Origin: Candidatus Hydrogenedens sp.
GTDB lineage: Bacteria; Hydrogenedentota; Hydrogenedentia; Hydrogenedentales; Hydrogenedentaceae
Length of the DNA: 10,000 nt
Assembly: GCA_020216745.1 (NCBI GenBank)
Contig: JAIWNQ010000287.1
Span: 1 to 10,000 of the forward strand
Direction: 5' to 3'
Part shown: positions 1-5,601 of the stretch, piece after piece
Numbering within the stretch: position 1 is the first letter of the stretch
Layout: each line of letters opens with the position of its first letter
The notes under the pieces: model-generated
What the model was told of the DNA's origin: nothing
The model's database searches: none
What the model saw: the letters and a program-made list of their open reading frames with translations, nothing else
Position numbers and translations under genes: made by a program

Positions 1-93
1 ATAAACCTATCTGAACTACTTCGAGTGATACAGTTCTTCAACTTTGGAGAATATCATTGTCAGGCAGGGACCGAAGATGGCTATGACCCCGGC
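1..93 (+). repeat. tandem protein-coding repeat, copy 1
   Basis: First copy of a 31-residue unit. Leu3 here corresponds to Leu53 in the second copy, giving a period of 50 residues or 150 bases. The copies agree at most positions (LSELLR, IQFFNFG, YH, EDGY, PG) but use many different codons, so the duplication is old or is kept by selection on the protein. More copies may lie upstream of the window. Confidence 0.8.
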
Positions 94-249
94 CCGGGTG
101 ATAGAAGTTGCACACCCCACGGTTCCGATTACGATCCACAGGATTGGATGATTGATTTAAGCGAGTTATTGCGATTAATCCAATTCTTCAACTTTGGTGG
201 CTACCATGCCTGCCCTGGTGGCGAAGACGGCTACTGCCCAGGAATATAA
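1..249 (+). CDS. C-terminal end of a probable secreted protein with tandem LSELLR motifs (5' end outside window)
   Basis: The reading frame is open from base 1 to a TAA at 247-249, so this is the last 82 residues of a longer protein and no start should be assigned at the internal GTG at 25. It consists almost wholly of two copies of one unit, residues 1-31 and 51-81, sharing LSELLRxIQFFNFGxYH, then GxEDGYxPG. A linker of about 20 residues with DYDPQDW precedes the second copy. The Asp-rich linker followed by a short amphipathic helix recalls dockerin or EF-hand half sites, but the spacing is not canonical. Cys20, Cys37, Cys71 and Cys79 could form disulfides, which would suit an extracytoplasmic protein. 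I recall such endings on large secreted proteins of uncultured Hydrogenedentes/Planctomycetes-like bacteria. The function of the whole protein cannot be judged because its main body is missing. Confidence 0.85.
   Translation: MNLSELLRVIQFFNFGEYHCQAGTEDGYDPGPGDRSCTPHGSDYDPQDWMIDLSELLRLIQFFNFGGYHACPGGEDGYCPGI
151..243 (+). repeat. tandem protein-coding repeat, copy 2
   Basis: Second copy of the unit, ending one residue before the protein's last residue. It differs from copy 1 in Val to Leu after LLR, Glu to Gly before Tyr-His, and AxPGG in place of CQAGT. Its position at the extreme C-terminus suggests a terminal module such as a sorting or attachment tag, which is inference. Confidence 0.8.
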
Positions 250-415
250 AAAATATATCAATATAAAATAGAGCGATGATGAAGTAGCACAATTATTTTT
301 TTAACCCATTTATTACATCTATCTCATTTGTTTTATCAAACTCATCCATCCTCACTGGGTCATTAAAACCATCTGCTTTACCTCAATAACTAAAAAACAT
401 TTACATGGTTAGTAT

Positions 416-892
416 TTATTCTTTTCTGGGATTGATGATTTCTTCAGTAATACCTAATATACTTTTTGTTTTTTCGAAAAGTGATTTAGCGTGAGGATGT
501 CCTAAATCAACAGCAATTCCTAAAAAAATAAAACTCTCAATATATTTCTTTTCTCGGTGGTAGCAATAGCCAAGGGCATAAAAAGCCTCTCGCATGGGCT
601 GGAGGTCATGTATAACTGAGTGTAATAAAGGCAAGGCAAGTTCATACTTACCCTCCTTTATCAATCGGATTCCCTCTTGAATTCGCTGGGAAGTGGGAAG
701 TTCCTTCATACGCCTGAATAGGGCTGTCGACGTCTCAGACGGGCGAATAAGGTTATCCGGAGTTACTTTTACGATTTTTCCACAAACTCCACATGTGATT
801 TGGTCAATAAGGTCCGGTTTTACCAGAGGATATTCCTGTCCGCATGAGCAGACCACGTGGAATGTTTCCTCTGTTTCTCGATGGTACATCAT
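416..892 (-). CDS. zinc-ribbon plus TPR-like protein of unknown function
   Basis: The 158-residue product has an N-terminal zinc-ribbon-like knuckle with Cys15-x-Cys17 and Cys34-x-x-Cys37. The second pair lies in CGVCG. From about residue 68 to 148 there are two helix-turn-helix units of TPR type (EGIRLIKEGKYELALPLL and the AFYALGYCYHREKKYIESF segment). No catalytic motif is visible, so it is probably a small cytoplasmic binding or scaffold protein; its partner is unknown. Two ATG codons are adjacent at the start. GAGGAGG lies 7 bases before the first, which supports the start at 892. It stands alone between the plus-strand gene ending at 249 and nadK, and has a good promoter of its own. The domain reading is fairly safe and the function is not known. 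Confidence 0.8.
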   Translation of the reverse strand: MMYHRETEETFHVVCSCGQEYPLVKPDLIDQITCGVCGKIVKVTPDNLIRPSETSTALFRRMKELPTSQRIQEGIRLIKEGKYELALPLLHSVIHDLQPMREAFYALGYCYHREKKYIESFIFLGIAVDLGHPHAKSLFEKTKSILGITEEIINPRKE

Positions 893-941
893 AGTTTTTC
901 CTCCTCATCTTATTTTTTTATTCATTCAAAATAGCATAATT

Positions 942-970
942 ATTATATCATAAATTTATATGAAATTCAA
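942..970 (-). promoter_or_regulatory. sigma-70-type promoter for the zinc-ribbon/TPR gene
   Basis: Read on the minus strand, TTGAAT (965-970) is followed after exactly 17 bases by a perfect TATAAT (942-947). Transcription would start near 935, giving a leader of about 43 bases that includes the GAGGAGG ribosome site. The surroundings are nearly pure A/T, so chance matches are easier here, but the spacing and position are right. Confidence 0.5.
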
Positions 971-1055
971 TCAAATTTTAATTTTTATTATTAATAAAAT
1001 AATAGATTTATAAATACCTTTTATATTAATTTATTATATTATTATTTTTATATTA

Positions 1056-1079
1056 ATAATAAAAACTGTGTTTTATTAT
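1056..1079. repeat. AT-only perfect inverted repeat
   Basis: ATAATAAAA and its exact reverse complement TTTTATTAT flank a 6-base loop (ACTGTG). The nine pairs are all A-T and there is no following T-run, so it is weak as an intrinsic terminator. It sits within the roughly 140-base stretch of almost pure A/T between nadK and the zinc-ribbon gene. It could be a protein-binding site or chance in low-complexity DNA. Confidence 0.35.
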
Positions 1080-1146
1080 AATAGAAATAACGATATAAAC
1101 CTTTGGTCTGGAATTACATATTACATAGACGAAGAATAAATGTAGA

Positions 1147-1968
1147 TTAGAAAGGTTCTGATGGTCGATGAATTACCCCGCAGGAACAGATTATGGCATC
1201 GTGTGGACTTTTCTTAACGACAAGGATATCCCCTGCCTCTAATGGGACAGATTCGGGAATATTATCATAGGCGAGAATAGCGGGACCGCGTGTTATTTTT
1301 ACTTCGATGAGCGTTTTTTCAGGTAGAACCATGTGTGTAATATCTTCAGAAGTTGCTAAGAAGGCGATACCAATACCTTCCCAGAAAATACCCCGTGTTA
1401 CATTGGAGAAATATGCAGTACTACCGAATGGGGTGCTAATCATAAACCCATCGCCAAGGATATCTTTATCTTCTCCTTCATACGATACACCATCAACCCA
1501 AAGTTTAAATCGCACTGCGGAGTTGATTCGCCCTTTAGCGACGGTAATTTCATTGAGCGATTCAATTTGATGTGTCGGGTTTGTTTGTCCACCGGGATAT
1601 ATACTGCAAGTGAGTTTCATATACCGGTAAGCAATAAGTTTATCCTCTGCGAGTCTTGCAATAACTTCCTCCGGTGGATGGGGTATACAGCGATGCCCAC
1701 GCATACTATTCAATACTGGAATCTTTGGAATATAAGGATAAGCATGTTCGGAGGCTAATAAAGTTCCGTCACCCCCATAACTCAAAACATAATCAGGATT
1801 ATCACGGACAACTGTAAGTTCTGGATGCTTTCTAAATAGGGGGATTAACTGTTCAGCATCTTTGCCAAAAAGTAAAATCTTCTTTACTGTTTTATTATCT
1901 GTGGTTTCTTTGGATTTCCCTTTCTTCCCTCTTTTTACTTCCTTAATTGCACCTACATCTTTAATCAT
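1147..1968 (-). CDS. nadK: NAD kinase (divergent)
   Basis: The 273-residue protein should phosphorylate NAD to NADP in the cytoplasm using ATP or polyphosphate. Diagnostic motifs are in order: GGDGT at 65-69, Asn139-Glu140 in the NEITVAKG segment, and GDGFMISTPFGSTAY at 172-186, which matches the family's GDG-(x)4-TPTGSTAY with Phe for Thr. Asp235-Asn236 lie late in the protein. It is divergent: the usual N-x-G-x-LGFL segment after GGDGT reads NSMRGH, and the SAGGP that normally follows STAY is replaced by SNVTRG. The Lys-rich first 28 residues look like a disordered extension. AGGAAG lies about 12 bases upstream of the ATG. It starts 14 bases after the PilZ gene's stop and is probably co-transcribed with it. 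Kinase family membership is secure; activity on NAD specifically is inferred. Confidence 0.85.
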   Translation of the reverse strand: MIKDVGAIKEVKRGKKGKSKETTDNKTVKKILLFGKDAEQLIPLFRKHPELTVVRDNPDYVLSYGGDGTLLASEHAYPYIPKIPVLNSMRGHRCIPHPPEEVIARLAEDKLIAYRYMKLTCSIYPGGQTNPTHQIESLNEITVAKGRINSAVRFKLWVDGVSYEGEDKDILGDGFMISTPFGSTAYFSNVTRGIFWEGIGIAFLATSEDITHMVLPEKTLIEVKITRGPAILAYDNIPESVPLEAGDILVVKKSPHDAIICSCGVIHRPSEPF

Positions 1969-1982
1969 AATTCATCTTCTTC

Positions 1983-2345
1983 CTAATCATCCTTTTTAGA
2001 TAAAGTCGTTTCAACGAATTCACGAATTGTCTCTTGGTCCTTTTCATTGATTCGAGTAAACACAATCCCTACTTTAAAGTGGTCATCTCCGAGTTCTTCT
2101 TTTATACAGCGAACAACAACACCTTCTGCTTGAATACGGTGTTCAAATGGTTTCGGTAATTCTACCACGATTTGCATCCGCGTCATCAGTGGAATAGGTT
2201 GAACTGTGTGACATAGAACCCCATTTGCACTGATATTATCCACATGGTTTAATATTCCCGGTCCTTTTGATTCAATAGGAAGTTTTAACCCGTGCTTACT
2301 GCGGGGATATTTCCTACGTTCTTCAGGGTTTAAATTATGCACCAT
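1983..2345 (-). CDS. PilZ-domain c-di-GMP receptor, single domain
   Basis: This 120-residue protein is essentially a lone PilZ domain. Both cyclic-di-GMP contacts are present: RxxxR as Arg11-Lys-Tyr-Pro-Arg15, and D/N-x-S-x-x-G as Asn37-Ile-Ser39-Ala-Asn-Gly42. The beta-rich body follows with MRMQIVVELP-like strands, then VVVRC and VGIVF, and ends in a helix (QETIREFVETTL). Intact motifs argue that it binds the messenger. With no output domain it probably acts by docking on a partner, which is unknown. GGAGG lies 7 bases before the ATG, a strong ribosome site that fixes the start. It is the first gene of a likely two-gene unit with nadK. No diguanylate cyclase or phosphodiesterase is in the window. 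Confidence 0.88.
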   Translation of the reverse strand: MVHNLNPEERRKYPRSKHGLKLPIESKGPGILNHVDNISANGVLCHTVQPIPLMTRMQIVVELPKPFEHRIQAEGVVVRCIKEELGDDHFKVGIVFTRINEKDQETIREFVETTLSKKDD

Positions 2346-2423
2346 TAAAGTTCCTCCAAAATCTACTATTTTATTATATATTACTTTAATGCAAAATCTT
2401 TTTTAAAATAACAAATGATTGAA

Positions 2424-2451
2424 CTTATACTTTCTTTAAAAACGATTTGAA
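2424..2451 (-). promoter_or_regulatory. candidate promoter for the PilZ-nadK unit
   Basis: On the minus strand, TTCAAA (2446-2451) and TATAAG (2424-2429) are 16 bases apart, about 80 bases ahead of the PilZ start. The -10 box matches consensus at 5 of 6 bases and the -35 box at 4 of 6. The region is AT-rich, so this is only a candidate. Confidence 0.3.
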
Positions 2452-2498
2452 TACCTTGAAACAGGTATAATTATTGTAATAAGTGCTATATTTCTCTG

Positions 2499-2523
2499 GT
2501 TATATAAGAAAGGGGTAAAAACA
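2499..2523 (+). repeat. imperfect direct repeat, copy 1 (resembles radical SAM ribosome-site region)
   Basis: GTTATATA, an 8-base spacer containing AAAGGG, then GTAAAAACA. The same blocks in the same order occur at 3662-3685 just before the radical SAM start. This copy lies 10 bases beyond the 3' end of the AT-rich cyclase-like gene and precedes no plus-strand gene. Confidence 0.4.
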
Positions 2524-2533
2524 TAAGTTGTTG

Positions 2534-3415
2534 TTATTGTTTTTCAATTACTTCTTCAAATTTATCAATAATCCATTCATATTTTTCAATAATATTTTTG
2601 GCTTCTTTTAATTTATAATAATATTTTTCCCTTTTTAATTCTTTTATCTCTTTTTTAAAATTTTCTATTTTATCCTTCAGAAAAGAAATATATTCTTTTT
2701 TTTCTTTCTCAAATCTTTTTTGAATATTTTTGGATATAAATATCATATTAGGGTCCCAAAGCCTAATATATGGATAGTCTTTATCTTTTGTATTAGATTT
2801 GTTAATAGAAGTAGTATCCATTTTGTCTATGAAATAATCAAGTGTTTTTATAGTTCTATCTGCTTTGTATATATATTTTAATCTTGTTTTTTTGGCTTCT
2901 TTCTCAATCTTTTCACTCACAATAATGCGTGGAAATTTTGCATATTCTTTTTCCATTTCATATACACTTACGATTCCGGGGCCTAAACATAATCTTACAT
3001 ATTCATTTTCATTATTTGAGAAATCTTCTTGAATTTTTCGTGCACCTTCACTTCCCCAAATACCGTTCCAATACATTAGGTCAATATCTACGGCACCTCT
3101 AATTAGAAAACCATAATTAAGGGATTTATCGAAGAGATATTTAATCTTGCAAAATATATCCTCTAAGTTATGCGTTTTTATGGGGACAAAAATAACTATG
3201 CAATCAGAGAATTGATGGGTTTGAGTATAGTAATCTACCTTATTACATTTTTTCCGAACAGGCATTAATGTGGAAAATTCTTTGACTAAATTAAGGATAT
3301 TTTCTCTAATAGATAAATTATTTTTACTTTCTATTATTTTATTTTTATAACCAAGAATATCTATATACGCAACATAACATTCCACATAATCTTGCTTAAG
3401 AATATTCTTATTCAT
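2534..3415 (-). CDS. cyclase-like orphan protein with C-terminal coiled coil
   Basis: The 293-residue protein opens with YVAYIDILGYK (Asp19), then FSDCIVIF (Asp71), IRGAV (Arg106-Gly107), LGPGIVSVYEME (145-155) and FPRIIVS (161-167). This order matches class III nucleotidyl cyclases, where one Asp in an F-x-D-I-x-G-F element and a second Asp bind metal. It also resembles uncharacterised proteins with a DILG...FSD...RG...GPA...LE layout. The substrate-specifying residues are not clear, so product and even activity are unknown. Residues about 230-290 are almost all Lys, Glu, Ile, Leu and Tyr and should form a coiled coil. Sampled sequence lines are about 13-33% GC, against about 32-50% in sampled lines of neighbours, and codons are strongly A/T-ended, which suggests transfer. 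GGGGGA lies 12 bases before the ATG, a rather long gap. No effector or membrane protein of a signalling defence system lies beside it. The gene is secure; its function is inference. Confidence 0.75.
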   Translation of the reverse strand: MNKNILKQDYVECYVAYIDILGYKNKIIESKNNLSIRENILNLVKEFSTLMPVRKKCNKVDYYTQTHQFSDCIVIFVPIKTHNLEDIFCKIKYLFDKSLNYGFLIRGAVDIDLMYWNGIWGSEGARKIQEDFSNNENEYVRLCLGPGIVSVYEMEKEYAKFPRIIVSEKIEKEAKKTRLKYIYKADRTIKTLDYFIDKMDTTSINKSNTKDKDYPYIRLWDPNMIFISKNIQKRFEKEKKEYISFLKDKIENFKKEIKELKREKYYYKLKEAKNIIEKYEWIIDKFEEVIEKQ

Positions 3416-3462
3416 ATTTCATTTACATCCCCCAAATATTATTTTTATAAACATAAAAACTT

Positions 3463-3492
3463 TTGTTTAAGTTTAACAAAAAAGGGTATAGT
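3463..3492 (+). promoter_or_regulatory. possible plus-strand promoter ahead of the radical SAM gene
   Basis: TTGTTT (3463-3468) and TATAGT (3487-3492) are 18 bases apart. The -10 box matches 5 of 6 consensus bases but the -35 only 3. It would leave a leader of nearly 190 bases. The 271-base gap between the divergent cyclase-like and radical SAM genes must hold promoters for both, and I found no better plus-strand match. Confidence 0.22.
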
Positions 3493-3594
3493 ACTTTCAC
3501 TAAAAATATGTTATTAGTATTCAGATGTTTGATATATTATTGAAGCAAAATTTTGTTGAATGTAATTTTTATTTTAACAGAGGAAAGGGATAAT

Positions 3595-3621
3595 ATGATT
3601 ATGTTTGTAACGTATCAATAA
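3595..3621 (+). CDS. possible 8-codon leader ORF
   Basis: ATG at 3595 is preceded by GAGGAAAGG, a good ribosome-site match 6 bases away, and reads MIMFVTYQ before TAA. It lies 65 bases ahead of the radical SAM start. A leader peptide acting in attenuation is conceivable, but such short frames arise by chance and no regulatory run of one codon is present. Confidence 0.15.
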   Translation: MIMFVTYQ

Positions 3622-3661
3622 AAATGTAATCAGGATACAGAATATTCTTTTTAATACGTTT

Positions 3662-3685
3662 GTTATATACAAGGTGGTAAAAACA
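3662..3685 (+). repeat. imperfect direct repeat, copy 2 (holds radical SAM ribosome site)
   Basis: GTTATATA, a 7-base spacer, then GTAAAAACA, ending one base before the radical SAM ATG. AAGGTGG within it is the ribosome site. It pairs with the similar block at 2499-2523. With the two copies about 1.16 kb apart, they bracket the cyclase-like gene. Confidence 0.4.
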
Positions 3686-3686
3686 A

Positions 3687-5246
3687 ATGACAGATATATT
3701 ATTAGTTTCAGCACAACCAAACCTCGATATATTAGGATTAAAAGGATTACATTTATACCTTCGCCAGGAAGGCTTTGACTCTCTCCTTTTATATTTCCCA
3801 GTATTTAAAAAATATGCAAGCAGAAATCAACATCAACATATAAAACAACTCCTATTAGAAGAAAATCCAAAAGTAGTCGGCATCAGTCTAACCGCAGAGG
3901 ATTTCCAGGTTGCTTCGGATATAACAAAGATAGTTCGTGAAGTACTGCCTGAAACATATGTTATTTGGGGTGGAATTGAAGCGACTACGGAACCTGAACG
4001 TTGTGCACAGATAGCAGATTTTGTGTGTATTGGTGAAGGAGAATTGTCACTAAAAGCATTTCTTGAAACGGTAAAAAGCGGTGCTGATAAAGATGCATTG
4101 AAAAAAATTAATAACCTCGCCTATATAGATAAGGAGGGAATTTTACAAACCAACCCTCTTTCTCCACTTATTACAGACCTGGATATCCTTCCTCCATTGA
4201 GGCAGATACCTGAACGTAGTTATGTGGATACAGGGACTAAAATAGAGCCCGTGCGGGTTGAACATCTGATGCGATATAAGAGGTATCGTGGGCAGGTATA
4301 TAAAATCATGACTTCACGGGGTTGCCCTTATGGGTGTGCCTATTGTTGTAATCGGTTTCTACGTAAATTGTATGGGACCTGGCCTGTGAGACATCGCGGT
4401 GTGGAACATGTGATTCAAGAATTAGAACTGGCAATGAAGGAAGGACCCCCTATTTTTTATGTTGATATAATTGACGACTGTTTCTTCGCCTCGGATATGG
4501 AATATATTAAAGAATTTTGTAAAGTGTACAAAAAACGTATAGGTTTACCTTTTATTGCAAAGACCACTGCTCGCGAGGTATCGCATGAACGCATGTCTAT
4601 GTTAGTTGATGCAGGGATGACCTGGACCAATATGGGCTTACAAAGTGGAAGTGACCGAACATGCATTGAGATTTATAAGCGACCTACCAAGTCTGAGACT
4701 TTCCTGAAAGCGGCACAGATTGTATCTGAATATCCTGTAGGCATCTACTATGATATTATTTTAGACAATCCATTTGAAACATTAGAGGATAGATTGAATA
4801 CATCTCTTATCCTATCTCGGACACCGAGACCGTTCATGCCATTGTTTTTCTCACTTCGATTTTACCCTGGCACTGAATTAAGAAAAAGAGCAATAGAAGA
4901 AGGGATATTAAAAGAAAATCCCATAGTATACGAGGATTATTTTCATTGGAAGGGAACAGAGGATAACCGTCTTATCCGTTCTGCCTGTTTTGTTTCACCC
5001 AGAATAATAACACCCCTCGTTGAAAAAATTAAAAAAAAGCCACACAGTCTAATTTTGAAAACTATTATTTTTGGATTAGATATTATTACAAAAACAATAC
5101 TTATGCCAATTACCGCTCTGCGAATGATTTACCGTTCCCAGCGTCGTTCAATAGTGGGCACAATCAAAGCCCTGCCTGTGTTCTTAAATGCAAGCCACCT
5201 ACCTACAATTCAGCATCTTCGCAGGGTTCTAAAATTAGAAGAATAA
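3687..5246 (+). CDS. B12-binding-type radical SAM protein
   Basis: The 519-residue protein has an N-terminal cobalamin-binding-like domain (about 1-130) with VVGISL, WGGIEATTEPE and FVCIGEGE, the usual pattern of B12-dependent radical SAM enzymes. A radical SAM core follows (about 205-420), with the iron-sulfur site Cys213-x3-Cys217-x2-Cys220 in SRGCPYGCAYCC, an acidic DIIDD stretch, GLQSGS, and FYPGTEL. The last 90 or so residues are basic and contain hydrophobic segments (about 450-485), so weak membrane association is possible. Family members methylate or rearrange unactivated carbons in lipids, antibiotics or cofactors; the substrate here cannot be told. The canonical His of the B12 base-on motif is not evident, so cobalamin may be bound base-off. 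AAGGTGG lies 9 bases ahead of the ATG. It stands apart from the divergent cyclase-like gene and is followed closely by the SRP RNA promoter. Confidence 0.87.
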   Translation: MTDILLVSAQPNLDILGLKGLHLYLRQEGFDSLLLYFPVFKKYASRNQHQHIKQLLLEENPKVVGISLTAEDFQVASDITKIVREVLPETYVIWGGIEATTEPERCAQIADFVCIGEGELSLKAFLETVKSGADKDALKKINNLAYIDKEGILQTNPLSPLITDLDILPPLRQIPERSYVDTGTKIEPVRVEHLMRYKRYRGQVYKIMTSRGCPYGCAYCCNRFLRKLYGTWPVRHRGVEHVIQELELAMKEGPPIFYVDIIDDCFFASDMEYIKEFCKVYKKRIGLPFIAKTTAREVSHERMSMLVDAGMTWTNMGLQSGSDRTCIEIYKRPTKSETFLKAAQIVSEYPVGIYYDIILDNPFETLEDRLNTSLILSRTPRPFMPLFFSLRFYPGTELRKRAIEEGILKENPIVYEDYFHWKGTEDNRLIRSACFVSPRIITPLVEKIKKKPHSLILKTIIFGLDIITKTILMPITALRMIYRSQRRSIVGTIKALPVFLNASHLPTIQHLRRVLKLEE

Positions 5247-5263
5247 TTTTGGCTATGTTCTTG

Positions 5264-5292
5264 TTGCCTTTTTGCTGGAAAATCGTTATAAT
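5264..5292 (+). promoter_or_regulatory. promoter of the SRP RNA gene
   Basis: TTGCCT (5264-5269) and a perfect TATAAT (5287-5292) are separated by exactly 17 bases. The predicted first base, 6 after the -10 box, is 5298, precisely the first base of the RNA's terminal helix. This agreement between two independent signals makes the call strong. Confidence 0.8.
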
Positions 5293-5297
5293 ATTAG

Positions 5298-5574
5298 GTG
5301 CTCGCGCTAGGTGGGAACGTAGCGGCGTTCCTGAACTCGCAAATCCGCTTTAGCGAGGCTGAATTCCCTACCGAGGGCGGTATGCCCTTTAGCTGGTGCG
5401 GAGTAAGTGGTGTTGACGGCTTGGTCCTACTCAACAGGCGGGCGGCGAACCCGGTCAGGTCCGGAAGGAAGCAGCCGTAGTCGATTCCGTCTGTGTGCTG
5501 TAGGGTTGCCGGGCCCGAGCTAACTGCTCCGTGGCCGTTCTGGACATGCCGTTCGAAGATGGGTGCGCGAGCAC
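5298..5574 (+). ncRNA. ffs: signal recognition particle RNA, large bacterial type
   Basis: This 277-base RNA joins the protein Ffh to target nascent membrane and secreted proteins to the membrane. The Ffh-binding domain IV core is at 5453-5476, GGTCAGGTCC closing on a GGAA loop (5463-5466) and then GGAAGCAGCC, essentially the universal bacterial sequence. The ends close perfectly: GTGCTCGCGC (5298-5307) pairs with GCGCGAGCAC (5565-5574). Near the 5' end are two hairpins, GGAACG/CGTTCC (5314-5319 with 5326-5331) and CTCGC/GCGAG (5336-5340 with 5353-5357), placed as helices 3 and 4 of an Alu-like domain. The length is thus like Bacillus scRNA and not the short E. coli 4.5S type. The segment is much richer in GC than its neighbours. 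Its place just ahead of dnaX is shared by many bacteria. Protein-coding frames across it are not genes. Confidence 0.95.
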
Positions 5575-5580
5575 TTTTAT
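5563..5580 (+). terminator. short terminator at the SRP RNA 3' end
   Basis: GTGC-GCGA-GCAC forms a 4-pair hairpin with a GNRA loop, followed by TTTTAT. It is weak and competes with the long terminal helix of the mature RNA, so read-through into dnaX is likely. Confidence 0.4.
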
Positions 5581-5583
5581 AAT
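5578..5583 (+). promoter_or_regulatory. perfect -10 box overlapping the SRP terminator, possibly for dnaX
   Basis: TATAAT occupies 5578-5583, which would start RNA near 5590, about 12 bases before the dnaX ATG and just ahead of AGGAA. No -35 match or extended -10 TG is seen. It could equally be an accidental product of the T-run. Confidence 0.25.
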
Positions 5584-5601
5584 TAACGGCAGGAACAACA
5601 C

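Noticed and set aside
250..415. Search for a terminator shared by the converging first gene and zinc-ribbon gene
   Set aside because: Only a 5-pair stem (ACTAA/TTAGT) with a 15-base loop is present near the zinc-ribbon stop; too weak to call.
693..953. Plus-strand open frame opposite the zinc-ribbon/TPR gene
   Set aside because: It is a shadow of the minus-strand gene, which has the ribosome site, promoter and recognisable domains.
2451..2468. Small hairpin ATACCT/AGGTAT as terminator of the cyclase-like gene
   Set aside because: Only 6 pairs with no T-run directly after it on the minus strand, and it overlaps the candidate PilZ promoter.
2534..3415. Assigning the cyclase-like gene to a Pycsar or CBASS defence system
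   Set aside because: No effector, membrane, TIR or nuclease partner is adjacent, and the specificity residues of those cyclases could not be recognised.
5031..5038. A8 run in the radical SAM gene as a slippage site
   Set aside because: No known reason for a truncated product there, and runs of this length are expected in Lys-rich A-ended coding sequence.
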